A stretch of DNA of 51,951 bases from Deltaproteobacteria bacterium (GCA_016200545.1 JACQEO010000011.1:1-51951); one strand, 5' to 3'; counted from the first letter of the stretch, positions 9,070 to 18,437 are shown. Notes: generated by a model from the letters alone, not told the origin. Program-made: numbers and translations.

Positions 9070-9981
9070 GTGCAAACGGTTCAACCGAGTGCCACGCCGA
9101 CAGGCACCACGACGCCGAGCCAGACGCCCATCCCAAGCCTCACGCCGACACGCAGCACGACCGCCAGCGTCACGGCAACGCTGACAGCCACTGCGACCAC
9201 AACGGCGACCGTGACGCCGACCGCCACGCCGACGAGGGTGCCAACGGCGACCAAGACCCCGACGGCCACGCGCACGCCGACGCCAATAGCGACCAAGACC
9301 CCGACGGCCACGCGCACGCCGACGCCGAAGCCAACGGCGCCGCCGGGTCCGACGCAGTTCTGCTCGTTCACGCAGGGCGCTTACGGGGCGTCGAACGGCG
9401 TCATGAACGGCACGACAGGTTACTTGACGCTGCATCCCGAGGTACTGCCGGCGACGGTCGGCGGGACCGGTAATTCGGTGACGGCAACGACCAACGCGGG
9501 CGTGCAGGCGCTGCTTCCGGCGGGTGGTACACCGTCTGTGATATTGCCGAGTGACTTCGTGATCGCGAGTGCCAGCGACCTTCCGCCCGGCGGCGTCGGC
9601 GGCGGCGTCCTGCTCGGCCAGACTCTCGCCCTCACGCTGAATCTGCGGTTCTCAACGCTCGGCATTCTCGATCCGGGGCTCGCCAGCTTCCAACTGCCGA
9701 GTATCCCGTTTTGTACCCAGGGGCTGCTGCCGGGACCGGATGGCGTGCTCGGAACCGCCGACGACACGCTGAACGGCGCCGATCCGCTGCAGGGGCCGTT
9801 CACGTTCCCGACCGGCATTGCCATCGGCAACAACACCGCGGGAGATCTCCTGCTCCTCGCAAACCAGGCGCTCCGCGGCGCGATGCCGCCAACGCCCCTG
9901 ACGCTCAGCTCGATCAACGACGCGGTGACGACGATGAACGAGGCTTTCGACGAATGCCGCCGCATCGTGCCATGCAACTGA
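9070..9981 (+). CDS. secreted protein with Thr-Pro repeat linker (3' part)
   Basis: The open frame extends back to 8944, so the listed GTG is only the first formal start; no ribosome site or signal peptide is present. It begins with about 95 residues of Thr-Pro-Ala repeats and then has a beta-rich domain of about 200 residues with several Cys (FCSFTQGAYGASNGV, PFCTQGLLPGPDGVLGTADD, DECRRIVPCN). The missing export signal and the repeat-coded N-terminus argue that this is the C-terminal half of the protein begun at 7853. The function of both globular domains is unknown; a surface or extracellular role is likely. Confidence 0.6.
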   Translation: MQTVQPSATPTGTTTPSQTPIPSLTPTRSTTASVTATLTATATTTATVTPTATPTRVPTATKTPTATRTPTPIATKTPTATRTPTPKPTAPPGPTQFCSFTQGAYGASNGVMNGTTGYLTLHPEVLPATVGGTGNSVTATTNAGVQALLPAGGTPSVILPSDFVIASASDLPPGGVGGGVLLGQTLALTLNLRFSTLGILDPGLASFQLPSIPFCTQGLLPGPDGVLGTADDTLNGADPLQGPFTFPTGIAIGNNTAGDLLLLANQALRGAMPPTPLTLSSINDAVTTMNEAFDECRRIVPCN

Positions 9982-9997
9982 GGGGAAGGGACTCGAA

Positions 9998-10630
9998 TTG
10001 ACGATGACCGCGAACTCGGGAGCACTGAGACGATCGCGTCGCCACCTCGCCGCCGCGCTGGCGGTCGTAGCCGTGCTGCTCGGTGTTGCCGCGACCGTGA
10101 GTGCACAGGCGGAGACGCCGACCCCGACGGCGAGTCCGACACCCCAGTGTCCGGTGCTCCCCGAGGAGGGATGCCGGACGCCGATCCAGCCGCACAAGGC
10201 GGTCCTGGTGATCCAGGACCGCGGAACTTTTACGCAGATCTTCTGGAAGTGGATCAAGGGCGCCGCAACCGCACCGTCCGACTTCGGCAACCCCATTGGA
10301 ACGACGGCCTATGATTTCTGCATCTACGACGGTACCCCCCAGCCGGTCTTCGAGTTCCACCTCCCGCCGTGCATGGACTGTTGGAAATCAACCAAGACGG
10401 GCTTCGGGGTGATACCGACCAGTCTCTACGCCAAGCTCCTGCTGCGCGCGGGATCGGACGGCCATCCGAAGATCGTCATGCGCCGCCCCAGCGCCGATCC
10501 CCTTCCGCTCACGTCGTGGGCGCTTCCGGTGCGCGTTCAGCTGACGAACAGCGCCGGTGTGTGTTGGGAAGCGGTCTACAGCGCCCCCATCGAGCAGAGT
10601 GCGCAAAAGTTCCGGGCCAAAGCGGACTGA
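9998..10630 (+). CDS. hypothetical secreted protein
   Basis: A 210-residue exported protein: signal peptide with a long hydrophobic core ending near VSAQAE, a short ETPTPTASPTPQ linker, then a compact domain with six Cys (for example CMDCW), suggesting disulfides. TTG 9998 has an AGGGGAAGGG ribosome site seven bases upstream; ATG 10004 is an alternative. The same Thr-Pro linker style as the neighbouring gene suggests a shared secretion and surface context. I do not recognise the domain. Confidence 0.65.
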   Translation: MTMTANSGALRRSRRHLAAALAVVAVLLGVAATVSAQAETPTPTASPTPQCPVLPEEGCRTPIQPHKAVLVIQDRGTFTQIFWKWIKGAATAPSDFGNPIGTTAYDFCIYDGTPQPVFEFHLPPCMDCWKSTKTGFGVIPTSLYAKLLLRAGSDGHPKIVMRRPSADPLPLTSWALPVRVQLTNSAGVCWEAVYSAPIEQSAQKFRAKAD

Positions 10631-11018
10631 CCGGTGCGGCAGCTCGTCGCGGGGAAGGACCTCATCTTCGCGGAGCGCGGTTTAGCCGGTGCTCGCCGGG
10701 TTCACGGAGCCAGTCCGCATCTGGGAGTTCCTCTGGTAACCGCGGCTACCGTAAGCGCGCGTCCTGCGACATCGACCAGCCCGCGACTGCCCGGCCTCGG
10801 CGAGATCGCATCGATACCCTCTGTCCGAATGCGTAGAGCATTTGATCCGCCATCTGCTTCTCGATGGCGGATCAATCACGAAGGACGAAGCCGCTGACCC
10901 ACGGACGGTCGCGCGTCGCGATTGATCTCGACACGCGATGAAGGGCTGGAGCATCGTTGCGATTTACGAGACGGGACAGTAGCGACACCCGAGTCGATCG
11001 TCGGATCTCCGGAGGTCG
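10631..11018. other. intergenic region
   Basis: About 390 bp between a plus-strand secreted protein and a convergent acyl-CoA dehydrogenase gene. The short open frames here have no ribosome site or family resemblance. The only structure I see is the hairpin listed separately. Confidence 0.6.
10842..10875. terminator. perfect 13-bp inverted repeat
   Basis: Left arm TTGATCCGCCATC (10842-10854) and right arm GATGGCGGATCAA (10863-10875) are exact reverse complements with an eight-base loop. It lies between convergent genes and could end transcripts from both sides. There is no clear T-tract, so a processing site or protein-binding site is possible. Confidence 0.5.
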
Positions 11019-12209
11019 TTACGTGCCGCGCGGGAGCTTGAGGACGCGCTCGCCGATGATGTTGCGTTGCACCTCGGAGGTGCCGCCGCCGATGGTGAAG
11101 GCGCGGACGGCAAGGATGCGACGTAGCCACTTCGTCGTCTCGTCGCCGGTGCCGCTGCGCCGGTCGCGGAGGCCAGCCTCGCCGAGGAGCTCGCTCGCGA
11201 AGGCGACGATGCGCAGGTTGAGCTCGGTGCCGAAGAGCTTGGCGACGGACGCTTCGGGGCCGGGCGGCTCGCCGCGGATTCGTCGCGTCACCTGGCGGTA
11301 CTGCGTGTAGCGCAGTGCCGTCGCCTCGGTCGCGAGGCGGGCGAGGCGTTCGCGTACGTAGCCGTCCTCGATCGCCGGCCGACCGTGCAGGAGGCGGCGC
11401 TCGGCGAGCGTCACCAGCTCGCGGATCAAGCGATCGAACTGGTACACGGCACCGAGACCGACACGCTCGAACATGAGCGTCGTCATCGCCACCTGCCAGC
11501 CCTCGTTCTCGCGGCCGACGAGATTCGCCCTCGGGACGCGGACGTCCTCGAAGAAGACCTCGTTGAACTCGGCGTCGCCGGTGATCTGCACGAGCGGGCG
11601 GACGGTGATGCCGGGGCTGCGCATGTCGACGAGCAGGTACGAGATGCCGAGGTGCTTGCGCGCCGTGGGATCGGTGCGGCAGAGGAGGATGCACCAGTGC
11701 GCGCGGTGGGCGAGGCTCGTCCACACCTTCTGCCCGTTCACGATGTAATCGTCGCCGTCGGCGACGGCGCGCGTCTGCAGGGCGGCGAGATCGGAGCCGG
11801 CGTTCGGCTCCGAGTAGCCTTGGCACCAGATCTCCGCGGCCGAGAGCATCGTCGGGATGAAGCGGCGCTTCTGGGCGGCGCTGCCCCACTGCATCAGGGT
11901 CGGCCCGACCATCGTGATGCCGATCGGGTTGATCGGCGCCGGCGCCTTGGCACGGCCCATCTCCTCGGCGTAGACGAGCTGCTGGAGCAGGGAGGCGCCG
12001 CGTCCGCCGTACTCCTGCGGCCAGTGGATGCCGACCCAATTGGCGGCGTGCATCGCCCGGTGCCAGGCGAGAAGCTTCTCGAAGCGGGTGTCGGGGTCCT
12101 GCTCCTCGTCGAGCTCGCCGGGCGCGAAGTACCGCGGCAGGTGCTCGGCGAGCCACGCGCGCAGCTCGGCGCGGAACGCTTCTTCCTCCGGCGAGTAGCG
12201 GAAGTCCAT
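11019..12209 (-). CDS. acyl-CoA dehydrogenase
   Basis: A 396-residue flavoprotein of the acyl-CoA dehydrogenase family, which oxidises acyl-CoA to enoyl-CoA and passes electrons to ETF. It shows the N-terminal helical domain (MDFRYSPEEEAFRAELR), the middle beta domain with CQGYSEPNAGSDLA and VNGQKVWTSLA, and the C-terminal helical domain with GGGTSEVQRNIIGERVL. Length is standard. It starts 35 bp after the EF-P stop on the same strand, so may share transcription, though the functions are unrelated. Substrate chain length cannot be read. Confidence 0.92.
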   Translation of the reverse strand: MDFRYSPEEEAFRAELRAWLAEHLPRYFAPGELDEEQDPDTRFEKLLAWHRAMHAANWVGIHWPQEYGGRGASLLQQLVYAEEMGRAKAPAPINPIGITMVGPTLMQWGSAAQKRRFIPTMLSAAEIWCQGYSEPNAGSDLAALQTRAVADGDDYIVNGQKVWTSLAHRAHWCILLCRTDPTARKHLGISYLLVDMRSPGITVRPLVQITGDAEFNEVFFEDVRVPRANLVGRENEGWQVAMTTLMFERVGLGAVYQFDRLIRELVTLAERRLLHGRPAIEDGYVRERLARLATEATALRYTQYRQVTRRIRGEPPGPEASVAKLFGTELNLRIVAFASELLGEAGLRDRRSGTGDETTKWLRRILAVRAFTIGGGTSEVQRNIIGERVLKLPRGT

Positions 12210-12244
12210 CGGCGGTGGCGCGCGGCGATCGGCGGCCGCGCCGC

Positions 12245-12814
12245 TCAGTCGCTCTTGACGCGCGACAGGTAGGCGCCGCTCTCGGTGTCGACGCGGAGGA
12301 CATCACCGGTCTCGACGAAGTTCGGGACGGGAACAACGAGGCCGGTCTCGGTCGTCGCCGGCTTGAGGACGTTGGTGACGGTCGCCGTCTTCAAGCCGGG
12401 CGCCGTATCGGTGACGCGCAGATCGACGGTCTTCGGCGGCGTCACCCCGATCGGACGGCTCTCGTAGAAGTCGACCGTTACGTGCAGATTCGGCAGGAGG
12501 TACGAGACTACGTCGCCGAGCATCTCGCGGTCGAGGGAGATTTGCTCGAAGGTCTCGGTGTTCATGAAGTGGAAGTCCTCGCCCTCGGTGTAGATGAACT
12601 CCATCTCTTGTTGATCGAGGCTGACGCGGTCGACCTTATCTTCGGAGCGGAAGCGGTTTTCAGTCTGCGTCCCGGTGCGTACCGCGCGCATCTTCGTCTG
12701 CACCATGCCGCGCCAGTTGCCCGGCGTGATGTGGGTGACGGTCATGATCCGGTAGAGGTCGTTCTGATAGTTGATCAACATGCCTGCGCGCAGCTGTGTT
12801 GCCGGGATGAGCAT
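12245..12814 (-). CDS. efp: elongation factor P
   Basis: A 189-residue EF-P, which relieves ribosome stalling at proline runs. The three-domain layout and length are normal; the C-terminal signature TGLVVPVPNFVETGDVLRVDT is present. The domain I loop normally carries PGKG or PGRG with the modified residue; here it reads PGNWRGM (residues 31-37), one residue longer, with Asn33-Trp34-Arg35 at the tip. That implies no lysine beta-lysylation; Arg35 might serve. The start has GGAGAGG four bases upstream. It follows the aldolase gene by 13 bp. Confidence 0.92.
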   Translation of the reverse strand: MLIPATQLRAGMLINYQNDLYRIMTVTHITPGNWRGMVQTKMRAVRTGTQTENRFRSEDKVDRVSLDQQEMEFIYTEGEDFHFMNTETFEQISLDREMLGDVVSYLLPNLHVTVDFYESRPIGVTPPKTVDLRVTDTAPGLKTATVTNVLKPATTETGLVVPVPNFVETGDVLRVDTESGAYLSRVKSD

Positions 12815-12827
12815 CGCCTCTCCAGGC

Positions 12828-14231
12828 TCAGGCGAGAACCGCCGCGAGATGCTCCGTGAGACGGGGTGTCGTCGGTGTCGGCTTCACGAAGCGCTCGACG
12901 ACCGCGCGGGTCTCTTGAAGGCGCAGGCGCGCGAAGATGTCGCTGAACGTACGCTCGAGATCGGCGCCGATCGCGTCCCGAACGCTCGTGGGTAGATCCC
13001 ACATCTTGCGCTTGAAGGGACCGAACGCCTGCTTGCGCGTCTTGTAGTAGAACTGCTGGTCCGACATGCCGGCCTTGCGCTCGTCGGCGTGCGCTTTCGC
13101 GAGGTGCGCGTACATGTCGGCGCGCAGCGCACTCGGGAACTGTGGGTGATCGTAGATCAGATTTTGAAAGCCGGTGGCGAGATGGATCTCGGCCGTCTCG
13201 ACCTCGGGGAACTTGCCAAAGAGCTCCTCGGGGAGTGTCGAGGCGCCATGTTGAACGGCGCCCGCCATGCCGAATTCCTTGCGGGCGAGGATCGAGAGCT
13301 CGCGCAGGGTGTCGAAATCGACGGCGACCTTGGCGATCGTGCCGTCGGGAAGCGGTACTCCGCCGTGCGTCGTGCCGGTCTGGACGCTGATCTTGCTGAT
13401 GCCGCCGGCGCCGGGGGCGATCTCGTCGAGGTGCTTGCGGTAGCCGCGCATGTAGGCGCGCAACTCCTCGACGGTGCTGTTCTTACCGCCGACCTCGCCG
13501 ATTTCGCCGCCGATGGAGATCGCGGCGCCGGCGGGCGCGTGCTTGTGGACGTGCGCGGTGAGGTCGGCGGCGATGCGGCAGTTCTCCTCTTGCTGGGCGT
13601 CGATGGTCGGACGATCGAGTACGACGAGCGTCGAGCTGTCAATGTCGATGTTGAGGAAGCCGGCGGTGAGCGCCTCTTCGATCAGCGCACGCAGAGCGGC
13701 GAGCTCCTTCTCACGGTCGCCTTTGTAGAACGCCGATGCGCTCACCTGAAAGTGGTCGCCTTGAATGAAGAGCGGGCCGCGGAAGTCCTCACGGATCGCC
13801 GCGGCGGTGACGGCGGCGGCGTACTCCGGCGGCCGCTGCTCCGTATAGCGGATCTCCGAGCGCGCGACCTCGAACACGACCGCCGCCGCGTCGATGCGCT
13901 TGGCGGCGCGACATGCGGCGCGTGCGACGTCGTAGGTGAGGGTGCGGATGTTGATCGCCGGGACGGTGAAGCCGCTGCACTCGCCACGACCGCGTGCCGC
14001 GTAGAGCGGCAGGATCGACGCCGAGGTGACGCCCACGGCCTCGCCGGCTTTGCGGATGAGCCAGCGGCTCGCGTCCCGCACCTCCGGCTTCTCGGCGAAG
14101 ATCGCGTGGCGGGCGAGCGCCTCGATCACGTTCGTACGCAGGCGCTGTGCGTCGGTGACGGTGACGACGCCTCCGCGATCGATCTGCACGACACCTTGGA
14201 TCGTGCTCCGTAGGCTTTGCTGGTCGAACAT
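12828..14231 (-). CDS. class II aldolase (fructose-bisphosphate aldolase-like)
   Basis: A 467-residue zinc-dependent class II aldolase of a long-form type. The first Zn ligand lies in IQGDHFQVS, and later metal and substrate motifs are TGTTHGGVPL and VQHGASTLPEELF, with SIGGEIGEVGGKNST as an expected glycine-rich strand. An N-terminal extension of about 100 residues precedes the barrel. AGGAGG stands just before the ATG. Likely glycolytic or gluconeogenic fructose-1,6-bisphosphate cleavage, although some long-form relatives act on other ketose bisphosphates. Confidence 0.82.
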   Translation of the reverse strand: MFDQQSLRSTIQGVVQIDRGGVVTVTDAQRLRTNVIEALARHAIFAEKPEVRDASRWLIRKAGEAVGVTSASILPLYAARGRGECSGFTVPAINIRTLTYDVARAACRAAKRIDAAAVVFEVARSEIRYTEQRPPEYAAAVTAAAIREDFRGPLFIQGDHFQVSASAFYKGDREKELAALRALIEEALTAGFLNIDIDSSTLVVLDRPTIDAQQEENCRIAADLTAHVHKHAPAGAAISIGGEIGEVGGKNSTVEELRAYMRGYRKHLDEIAPGAGGISKISVQTGTTHGGVPLPDGTIAKVAVDFDTLRELSILARKEFGMAGAVQHGASTLPEELFGKFPEVETAEIHLATGFQNLIYDHPQFPSALRADMYAHLAKAHADERKAGMSDQQFYYKTRKQAFGPFKRKMWDLPTSVRDAIGADLERTFSDIFARLRLQETRAVVERFVKPTPTTPRLTEHLAAVLA

Positions 14232-14328
14232 GATGGTCCTCCTGAACGGGATTTACACGCGCCGGCGCGCGGGACGGTCGGCGCACTATAATCGCGACCG
14301 GCGCGCGTCGGCAAGTCGTGAAGCTGGG

Positions 14329-14823
14329 CTACGGCTTGGTGGCGCCCGCGGAGATCGCCAACGCCACCCACGTGATCCACGCGGCGAGGATGAGGTTCAC
14401 GATCGAGCCCGCCCGCATGCGCCGCGTGAGACTCGCCAGCCGCTCAGGCGGCACCGGATCTCCCCACTGCACGGCACGGACGATCCGATGCGCCAGGCCG
14501 AACGCCACGTAGGTCACGCCGTTGATGAAGAAGAAGGCGAGAATGAGCTTCAGCGTCAGGGGCTCGCCGATGCGGGTGAAGAACTCAGCGCGTAGGCGCG
14601 CCTTGTACGCCGTCAGGCTGAAGGCGCCGGTCATGACCAACACTCCGAGAACGCCGATCAGCAGCGGGTTCAGGCGCTGCAGCATGGCGGTGAGGACGCG
14701 CAGGCGCTCCTCGTGCGACTCGAGGCGCTCGACGGCGGGGAGGATCACGAGCACGAACGCGAGCGTTGCGCCGAAGTAGGCGGCGAGGCTCGTGAGGTGC
14801 AACCAGAGCGTCAGGCGGTCCAT
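14329..14823 (-). CDS. CopD-like four-helix membrane protein
   Basis: A 164-residue integral membrane protein with four predicted helices (starting LTLWLHLTSLAAYFGAT). Helix pattern and His-containing first helix resemble the CopD/DUF4149-type membrane proteins that often have haem or copper ligands. ATG 14823 is the first Met before the hydrophobic region; the frame runs on upstream without features. It precedes the aldolase operon by 97 bp on the same strand. No direct functional evidence. Confidence 0.65.
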   Translation of the reverse strand: MDRLTLWLHLTSLAAYFGATLAFVLVILPAVERLESHEERLRVLTAMLQRLNPLLIGVLGVLVMTGAFSLTAYKARLRAEFFTRIGEPLTLKLILAFFFINGVTYVAFGLAHRIVRAVQWGDPVPPERLASLTRRMRAGSIVNLILAAWITWVALAISAGATKP

Positions 14824-15082
14824 CGCACGCCGCGCCTTTCTGCCCCGTGATGTTCGTCGTGCGGGGCTCGCACGGCCTGCTCGATCGGGAGGTTCACCTT
14901 GACTTGGCGAATCGGGCCACGATAGGTGTTTGCATGAGTGGGACGCGCCGTGGCGAGCGGAGCAGCGCGTCCGCAGCGGCCGCGAATTATGCGTGCGGCG
15001 GGGAAGCTGGTCAATCCCGCGAGGATGCGCACGACTCTTCCGTGCCCACCGCGATCGAAGGCTCCGCGTAGAGGCCCAACAG

Positions 15083-16750
15083 ATGCTCCGTCCCGACGAC
15101 AGCACGCTTCGTGAAGGTATCGCCGGACACCGGCGACGGATCGATCTCTACCGCGAAGGGGCGGTCACCCCCGACGAGTTCCGCCCGATGCGGCTCAGCT
15201 ACGGGCTCTACTACCAACTCGATCACACCAGCCACATGCAGCGCATCAAGATCCCCGGCGGGATGCTGACCGCGGCGCAGATGCATTGCCTGAGCGATGT
15301 CGCCGATCGGTTCGGCCGCGGCGTCGCGCACGTCACCACCCGCCAGGACATCCAGATCCATTGGGTACCGCTCGAGGAGGTGGCGAACATCTACGATCAG
15401 CTGCACGCGGTCGGCATCACCACCCGCGGCGCCTGCGCGGACAGCGTGCGCAACGTCACTGCGTGCCCGCACAGCGGTCTCCTCGCCGTCGAGCCGTTCG
15501 ATGTCGGACCCTACGCCGAGCTCATCAACGACTACTTCCTCTTCAACCCGCTGAACCTCACCTTGCCGCGCAAATTCAAGATCGCCATCAGCAACTGCCC
15601 GCGTGATTGCGCGCAGGGAGCGATCAACGACATCGGGCTCTACGCGCACGTGCGGCAAGACGGTGCGCGCTCGCAGCCCGGCTTCGCCGTGCACGTCGCG
15701 GGCGGTCTCGGGGCGCAGGCGTTTCTCGCCAAGCGTATCCGCGACTTCGTACCCGCCGACGACATTCTCATTCTGTGCGAGGCGGTTGTGCGCCTTCAGC
15801 ATCGGCTCGGCGAGCGCAAGAATCGCAGCCGCGCGCGCATGAAGTATCTGATGAAGAAGCTCGGCGAGGCGCGCTTCGCGGAGGCGCTCGACGCCGAGAT
15901 CGCCCGCGTCGAGCGGACGCGCGGCGACACCCTCCGCGGTGAGACGCGCACCTTTGTCGCCGCCTATCGGGTGCCACCGCCGCGGACGGCGCCCGGTCCG
16001 GCGCCGGCGACGAACGGCGCGAAAGGCTACGCGGTCTGGCGTGCCACCAACGTGGCGGCGCAACGGGACTCCGGCTACTACGCCGTCACGATCACCGTGC
16101 CGCTCGGCGACTACACGACGGCGCAGGGGCGGGCACTCGCCGGCCTTTCGGAGAACTACGGCAACGGCACGCTGCGCACAACCAACGAGCAGAACTTCGT
16201 CGTACCGTTTGTCAGCGGCCCGTCGTTGCCGGAATTCTACCATCACCTCGAGACGATCGGTCTCGGCGAGGGTGACGCCAACCATCTGAGCGACGTCGTC
16301 TCGTGCCCCGGCGCTGACTACTGCAGTCTCGCGGTGACACGCTCGATGGGCATGGCGGAGCGTATCCGTGACCATCTCGCGACGATCGGGCTGGCGCCGG
16401 CGGATCTCGGTGAGTTCCGCATCAAGATCAGCGGCTGCCCCAACTCCTGCGGCCAGCACCACGTCGGCGACGTCGGCCTGACCGGCATGCTGGTCAAGGG
16501 CACGGATGGGAAGGAGCGGCCACACTACTCGATCCTCGTCGGCGGAGCGGTAGGCGAGGAAGGCGCGAGTCTCGGTCAGCGCCTCGGCCGATATCCCGAG
16601 GAACTCGCTCCCCAAGCGATCGTCGCCGTTGCCCGCTGCTACCAAGCGGAGCGTACCCTCGGAGAGTCGTTCGCACAATTCGTGCGGCGGGTCGGCCTCG
16701 AGCGTGTCAGCGCCGCGGCGCGCGCGGCCGTCCCCGACGGAGCGCGGTGA
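15083..16750 (+). CDS. nitrite/sulfite reductase (siroheme, 4Fe-4S)
   Basis: A 555-residue assimilatory-type reductase of nitrite to ammonia or sulfite to sulfide. It is two similar halves: the first contains the substrate-binding VTTRQDIQIHWV and LPRKFKIAISNCPRDCA, the second the LRTTNEQNFVVPF repeat and the siroheme/4Fe-4S ligands Cys408, Cys414, Cys452 and Cys456 (CPGADYC and CPNSC). ATG 15083 matches the family start; upstream in-frame sequence is not conserved. The specificity between nitrite and sulfite cannot be decided from motifs alone. Its stop overlaps the next small gene. Confidence 0.9.
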   Translation: MLRPDDSTLREGIAGHRRRIDLYREGAVTPDEFRPMRLSYGLYYQLDHTSHMQRIKIPGGMLTAAQMHCLSDVADRFGRGVAHVTTRQDIQIHWVPLEEVANIYDQLHAVGITTRGACADSVRNVTACPHSGLLAVEPFDVGPYAELINDYFLFNPLNLTLPRKFKIAISNCPRDCAQGAINDIGLYAHVRQDGARSQPGFAVHVAGGLGAQAFLAKRIRDFVPADDILILCEAVVRLQHRLGERKNRSRARMKYLMKKLGEARFAEALDAEIARVERTRGDTLRGETRTFVAAYRVPPPRTAPGPAPATNGAKGYAVWRATNVAAQRDSGYYAVTITVPLGDYTTAQGRALAGLSENYGNGTLRTTNEQNFVVPFVSGPSLPEFYHHLETIGLGEGDANHLSDVVSCPGADYCSLAVTRSMGMAERIRDHLATIGLAPADLGEFRIKISGCPNSCGQHHVGDVGLTGMLVKGTDGKERPHYSILVGGAVGEEGASLGQRLGRYPEELAPQAIVAVARCYQAERTLGESFAQFVRRVGLERVSAAARAAVPDGAR

Positions 16751-17016
16751 ACGACGTCGCGCCCCCGGTGACGGCGGCGGCGGACGATCCGCGCAGCCGC
16801 TTCTATCAGGGCACGATACTGCGCCTGTACTCGGGAAGTCGCAGCGGCCTCGTGCGCACCGGCAGCGGTCGCGACGTACCGTTCGCCATGTCCGACGTGC
16901 GTCTGCTCGGTACCGATCGCGGGTTCGCCGCCTTGCGCGAGGGAATGCAGGTCGGTTTCGACCTCGGTTGGACCTCGCGTGGCAGGCGTGTGACGACGAT
17001 CCGCCTCTTCGACTGA
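16747..17016 (+). CDS. small OB-fold/cold-shock-like protein
   Basis: An 89-residue protein whose GTG overlaps the reductase stop (GTGA). The core YQGTILRLYSGSRSGLVRTGSGRDVPF is laid out like a cold-shock-type beta-barrel, with Gly turns and alternating hydrophobics, and ends VGFDLGWTSRGRRVTTIRL. It is strongly basic and could bind nucleic acid or be a small partner of the reductase. Translational coupling to the reductase is the main clue. No named family assigned. Confidence 0.65.
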   Translation: MNDVAPPVTAAADDPRSRFYQGTILRLYSGSRSGLVRTGSGRDVPFAMSDVRLLGTDRGFAALREGMQVGFDLGWTSRGRRVTTIRLFD

Positions 17017-17021
17017 TCGCG

Positions 17022-17849
17022 TTACAGGGGCAGCGACGTGCGGTAGAGGAGAAACCGTCCGAGAAACTCGCCGACGACGCTCGTCAGCACGGCGACGTAG
17101 AAGAGACCCGTGGCCGCCATCGTCTGCGGGATCTGCAGGGTGCGCCAGATCATCCACGCAATCGCGAGCGCTGGAATCGGTCCGAGGCCGAGCCGCGTCC
17201 AGAGAAGCCCGCGGTGCTCGCCCCAGAGATCGTGAAGCGCCGACGTCGTGGCGTTGCCGCCACCCAGGTGCAGCAGCGCGAGGGAGAGCGCAAGCGTAGC
17301 GAGCTGGAGGACGAGGCTCGTCCGATACAGCCGCCACATGCGCAGGAACGGCGCCAGCGGCATGCCGACGTCGATGAGATACCAATGGCCGAGCAGCATG
17401 CCGCTCGCGGTCGCACCGAGGAGGAGCGCCGAGACCAGGAAGCTGATCGGATAGAGTACGGTCTCGAGCGACCACGCCGGCGCCGGCGAGAATCCGCTTG
17501 CGCTCGTCACCAGCGCGACGACGCCGACGGTGAGCGTCGCGAGGTAGGCGAGGGCACGGCGCCGATAGGGATTCCCCCACAGGGAGGCGACGTAGACGCC
17601 GGCGACGAGCGTGAAGATCGTCCATGCGAGCGCCTCGAGCGTATGCGCACCACTCGGTTCCGGCGCCGGTCGCCAAAGGAGCGTCAGTTCGCCGAGGCTG
17701 ATAAAAAGCGCGCTGGTGAGAAAGACGACGGCGCTCGACTTGTAGAAGCCGCGTTCGATATCGTGGAAAGGGAGCCGACCGATCGCGAAGAAGCCGCCGA
17801 CCGCGAGCTGGCCGAACACCAACAGGAAGCAGTGTGCGAAGATCGTCAC
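17022..17849 (-). CDS. polytopic membrane protein
   Basis: A 275-residue protein with about eight transmembrane helices. Notable segments are GQLAVGGFFAIGRLPF near the start and SGMLLGHWYLIDVGMPLAPF in the middle; the conserved-looking His and Trp in helix context could be cofactor ligands. I do not recognise the family. It converges with the reductase operon (5 bp between stops) and its start region is divergent from the decayed nuclease gene. Possible quinone- or haem-binding membrane subunit, but that is a guess. Confidence 0.7.
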   Translation of the reverse strand: MTIFAHCFLLVFGQLAVGGFFAIGRLPFHDIERGFYKSSAVVFLTSALFISLGELTLLWRPAPEPSGAHTLEALAWTIFTLVAGVYVASLWGNPYRRRALAYLATLTVGVVALVTSASGFSPAPAWSLETVLYPISFLVSALLLGATASGMLLGHWYLIDVGMPLAPFLRMWRLYRTSLVLQLATLALSLALLHLGGGNATTSALHDLWGEHRGLLWTRLGLGPIPALAIAWMIWRTLQIPQTMAATGLFYVAVLTSVVGEFLGRFLLYRTSLPL

Positions 17850-18423
17850 GCGCCGCCGATGCTAGACGAGCCGACCCCGCGAAACAACGCGATGGCAGGC
17901 ACCGCATCCGCGCCCTCGTCGCGGGTGTGCTCGCTGCGATCGCGGGCTGTCACGGGCGAGCGAGCGACGAGGTCGAGATGCAGCAGGCGGGCGGGAGATC
18001 GAGGTCGACAACCGGCCGAGCGACGCGATCGCGCTCGCCCTGCGGGCTGCCTGCCCGATTCTAGTGAGCCGCGCACTCCTCGAGAGCGCCGCCGCGATGA
18101 CCTTGGCGGAAGAAGGTGGGCCGAGCGTCGTGAGACTCTGGGGAATCACCGTGCAGGATCTCGCGCCGTCGGTGGCGGAATCGCTCGGCACCGAAGGCGT
18201 CGCCGGCGTCCTGGTGTCGGACGCGGGAGCGAGCGCGAGCACGGACGGCCTTCGTCGTGGCGACGTCATCGTGCGCGTCGACGACGTAGCGATCGCGAGC
18301 GTCGCGGCGCTGCGCGCATTCTCCGCGTCCGCGGCCGACGGTCACCGCCTCGACGTCCGCCGCGGCGACGTGGGCGTGCGCGTACAACTGACGACGCCGT
18401 CCACTACCGGACCCCGCGGTTGA
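17834..18423 (+). pseudogene. decayed bifunctional nuclease (DUF151)-PDZ lipoprotein
   Basis: The pieces of one gene in two frames. In frame with 17834 is a lipoprotein-like signal (IRALVAGVLAAIAGCHG) followed by DEVEMQ, the usual first strand of a DUF151 bifunctional nuclease domain. At about 17995 the frame shifts and the text resumes as EIEVDNRPSDAIALALR with PILVSRALLE, the conserved C-terminal strand of the same domain; the middle 80 or so residues are missing. It then reads into a PDZ domain (GVLVSDAGASAS, LRRGDVIVRVDDVAI). GTG 18064 could still start a 119-residue PDZ fragment. Confidence 0.7.
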
Positions 18424-18437
18424 AAAGTATTCAGGCG

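Noticed and set aside
10736..10741. GTAACC in the gap after the secreted protein
   Set aside because: No CGAA-like box at 15 bases and no gene downstream in that direction.
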